From JAPORK01 sp026710285 (GTDB lineage: Bacteria > Pseudomonadota > Gammaproteobacteria > Pseudomonadales > Endozoicomonadaceae): DNA of 64,000 bases. Shown one piece after another: positions 63,092 to 64,000 of this stretch. The translations under genes were made by a program, and so were the position numbers. The stretch lies in the NCBI GenBank assembly GCA_965201045.1, contig OZ241746.1, forward strand, positions 3,286,001 to 3,350,000. The letters run 5' to 3'. Position 1 is the stretch's first letter. Each line of letters begins with the position of its first letter. Below the pieces are notes generated by a model. It worked only from the letters and a program-made list of their open reading frames with translations. It searched no databases and was not told where the DNA came from.

Positions 63092-64000
63092 TTGAACAAA
63101 AAACCAAAAATCCATATTCTGGCCACAGGTGGTACTATTGCAGGTGCAGGAGAAACCAGCGTTGGTGCAGTATATGAACCCGGGAAAATGAATATCAACG
63201 ATATTTTAAAGCTTATCCCGGCAATTAATGAAATTGCAGATATTAGTGGAGAACAGTTTATCAATATTGGCTCTCAGGATATAACCGCAACGCTGTGGCT
63301 GAAGCTGGCCAGACATATCAGAAAATATTTAGCATCTGATGAGGTTGATGGTATTGTGATTACCCATGGTACTGACACTATTGAAGAAACTGCTTATTTT
63401 CTCAATCTGATTATTCCTTTTTCAAAGCCTGTTGTACTGACAGGTTCCATGCGTCCAACCACAGCTTATAGCACAGATGGTCCTGCTAATCTGTTCAATG
63501 CAATTTTGGTTGCCAGTAGTAAAAATTCAATTGGCAAGGGAGTGCTGGTAACTGCGAATGAGAAAATTTTTAATGCGCATGGTGTTAGTAAAATCGCAAC
63601 AACACATATTGATGCTTTTGCTGACTGCAGTTATGGACCTGTTGGTTATGTTAATGGTGCTGATGTAGAGTTTCAGCGCTCAGTAAAAAAAATACACACA
63701 GTGAAATCAGTTTTTGCTAAAACATTGCCAAAATCTCTGCCTGAAGTAGTTATTCTTTACAGTTATGCCGGCATAAATACAATGTTATTTGATGCATGCA
63801 TTAAAGCGCAAGTAAACGGTATTGTTTTTGCCGGAACAGGAAATGGTAATGTACCTAAACCTTTTTTGTCAAAGGTTAAAAAAGCAAGAGAAAAAAATAT
63901 CCATATTGTACGAGCCTCAAGAATGCTGCGTGGAGAAGTAGTCACGGGAGAATTAAGCGATGAAAAGCTAGGAACTATTGCCTCTGGTGCACTCATTCCT
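63092..64000 (+). CDS. L-asparaginase, type II-like, 3' end outside the window
   Basis: 303 codons are visible and run off the edge. The enzyme hydrolyses asparagine to aspartate and ammonia. Motifs: ILATGGTIAGAG with the nucleophilic Thr, INIGSQDI, VITHGTDTIEETAYFL with the second catalytic Thr and Asp, TGSMRPTTAYSTDGPANL, and SYAGINTMLFDA. Residues match periplasmic AnsB-type enzymes, yet no signal peptide precedes the core: the TTG start (63092), nine bases after GAAGGGG, gives LNKKPKIHILATGG. It is thus predicted cytoplasmic. Confidence 0.93.
   Translation, partial: MNKKPKIHILATGGTIAGAGETSVGAVYEPGKMNINDILKLIPAINEIADISGEQFINIGSQDITATLWLKLARHIRKYLASDEVDGIVITHGTDTIEETAYFLNLIIPFSKPVVLTGSMRPTTAYSTDGPANLFNAILVASSKNSIGKGVLVTANEKIFNAHGVSKIATTHIDAFADCSYGPVGYVNGADVEFQRSVKKIHTVKSVFAKTLPKSLPEVVILYSYAGINTMLFDACIKAQVNGIVFAGTGNGNVPKPFLSKVKKAREKNIHIVRASRMLRGEVVTGELSDEKLGTIASGALIP

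Noticed and set aside
1..64000. CRISPR arrays, prophage blocks, rRNA genes, replication origin
   Set aside because: No regularly spaced repeats, phage structural genes, rRNA sequence or DnaA-box cluster could be seen on reading.

Overview
The window is about 64 kb of AT-rich bacterial chromosome. The core genes are clearly gammaproteobacterial: carAB-greA, tldD, acnB, miaE, leuABCD, tig-clpP-clpX with tRNA-His and tRNA-Leu upstream, tex, lptD-surA-pdxA, comEC with a DUF2062 gene, sprT, an FNR-type reductase, a 2-Cys peroxiredoxin, gshA and an asparaginase. The tRNA/tig/clpPX and DUF2062/comEC neighbourhoods recall Pseudomonadales/Oceanospirillales. Usual neighbours are missing (no dapB before carA, lon after clpX, ksgA after pdxA or usher near the pilus chaperone). 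Together with pseudogenes, many small mobile elements and secreted eukaryote-like proteins such as a serpin, this suggests a host-associated or intracellular bacterium with a rearranging genome. An Endozoicomonadaceae-like lineage is possible, but that is only an inference.

Layout. 1-2.1 kb: a truncated paralogue joined through an 11-G tract to a pyrD 3' remnant, then the intact secreted paralogue. 2.5-4.2 kb: a small monooxygenase gene and a patch of mobile repeats. 4.8-9.8 kb: carA, carB, greA. 10.3-10.8 kb: two tightly coupled minus-strand genes for small secreted cysteine-containing peptides. 11.2-17.7 kb: REC-EAL regulator, tldD, acnB, miaE. 18.2-22.9 kb: the leuABCD operon on the minus strand. 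24.1-28.4 kb: clpX, clpP, tig and two tRNA genes, all minus. 29.2-31.5 kb: tex. 31.5-34.7 kb: group II intron 3' end, an internally deleted IS256-type transposase, a secreted serpin and the remnant of a second serpin. 35.1-40.4 kb: lptD-surA-pdxA. 41.2-44.4 kb: one repeat-rich gene cleanly split by a complete IS1380-family element. 44.8-46.8 kb: a 689-residue coiled-coil protein with C-terminal repeats. 47.3-58.1 kb: DUF2062, orphan pilus chaperone, sprT, comEC, HAD-like lipoprotein, FNR reductase, a third secreted Cys-rich protein, peroxiredoxin, gshA. 58.1-61.8 kb: a broken Nudix gene and a 1046-residue surface-protein candidate. 61.8-64 kb: nested mobile repeats, a group II intron 5' fragment and the start of an asparaginase gene.

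How parts fit together. The housekeeping blocks cover pyrimidine/arginine precursors, leucine synthesis, the TCA cycle, proteostasis, outer-membrane LPS export, redox and glutathione. Between them lie fast-evolving islands of secreted or effector-like genes next to mobile elements. Five families of short non-autonomous elements can be defined by their terminal inverted repeats. Two of them have visible target-site duplications, and one has an unfilled paralogous target site in the same window. One 105-bp family supplies the last three codons and the stop of two unrelated secreted or surface protein genes. The most informative single locus is 41.2-44.4 kb: removing the IS and one CTAA copy restores an uninterrupted 539-residue reading frame.
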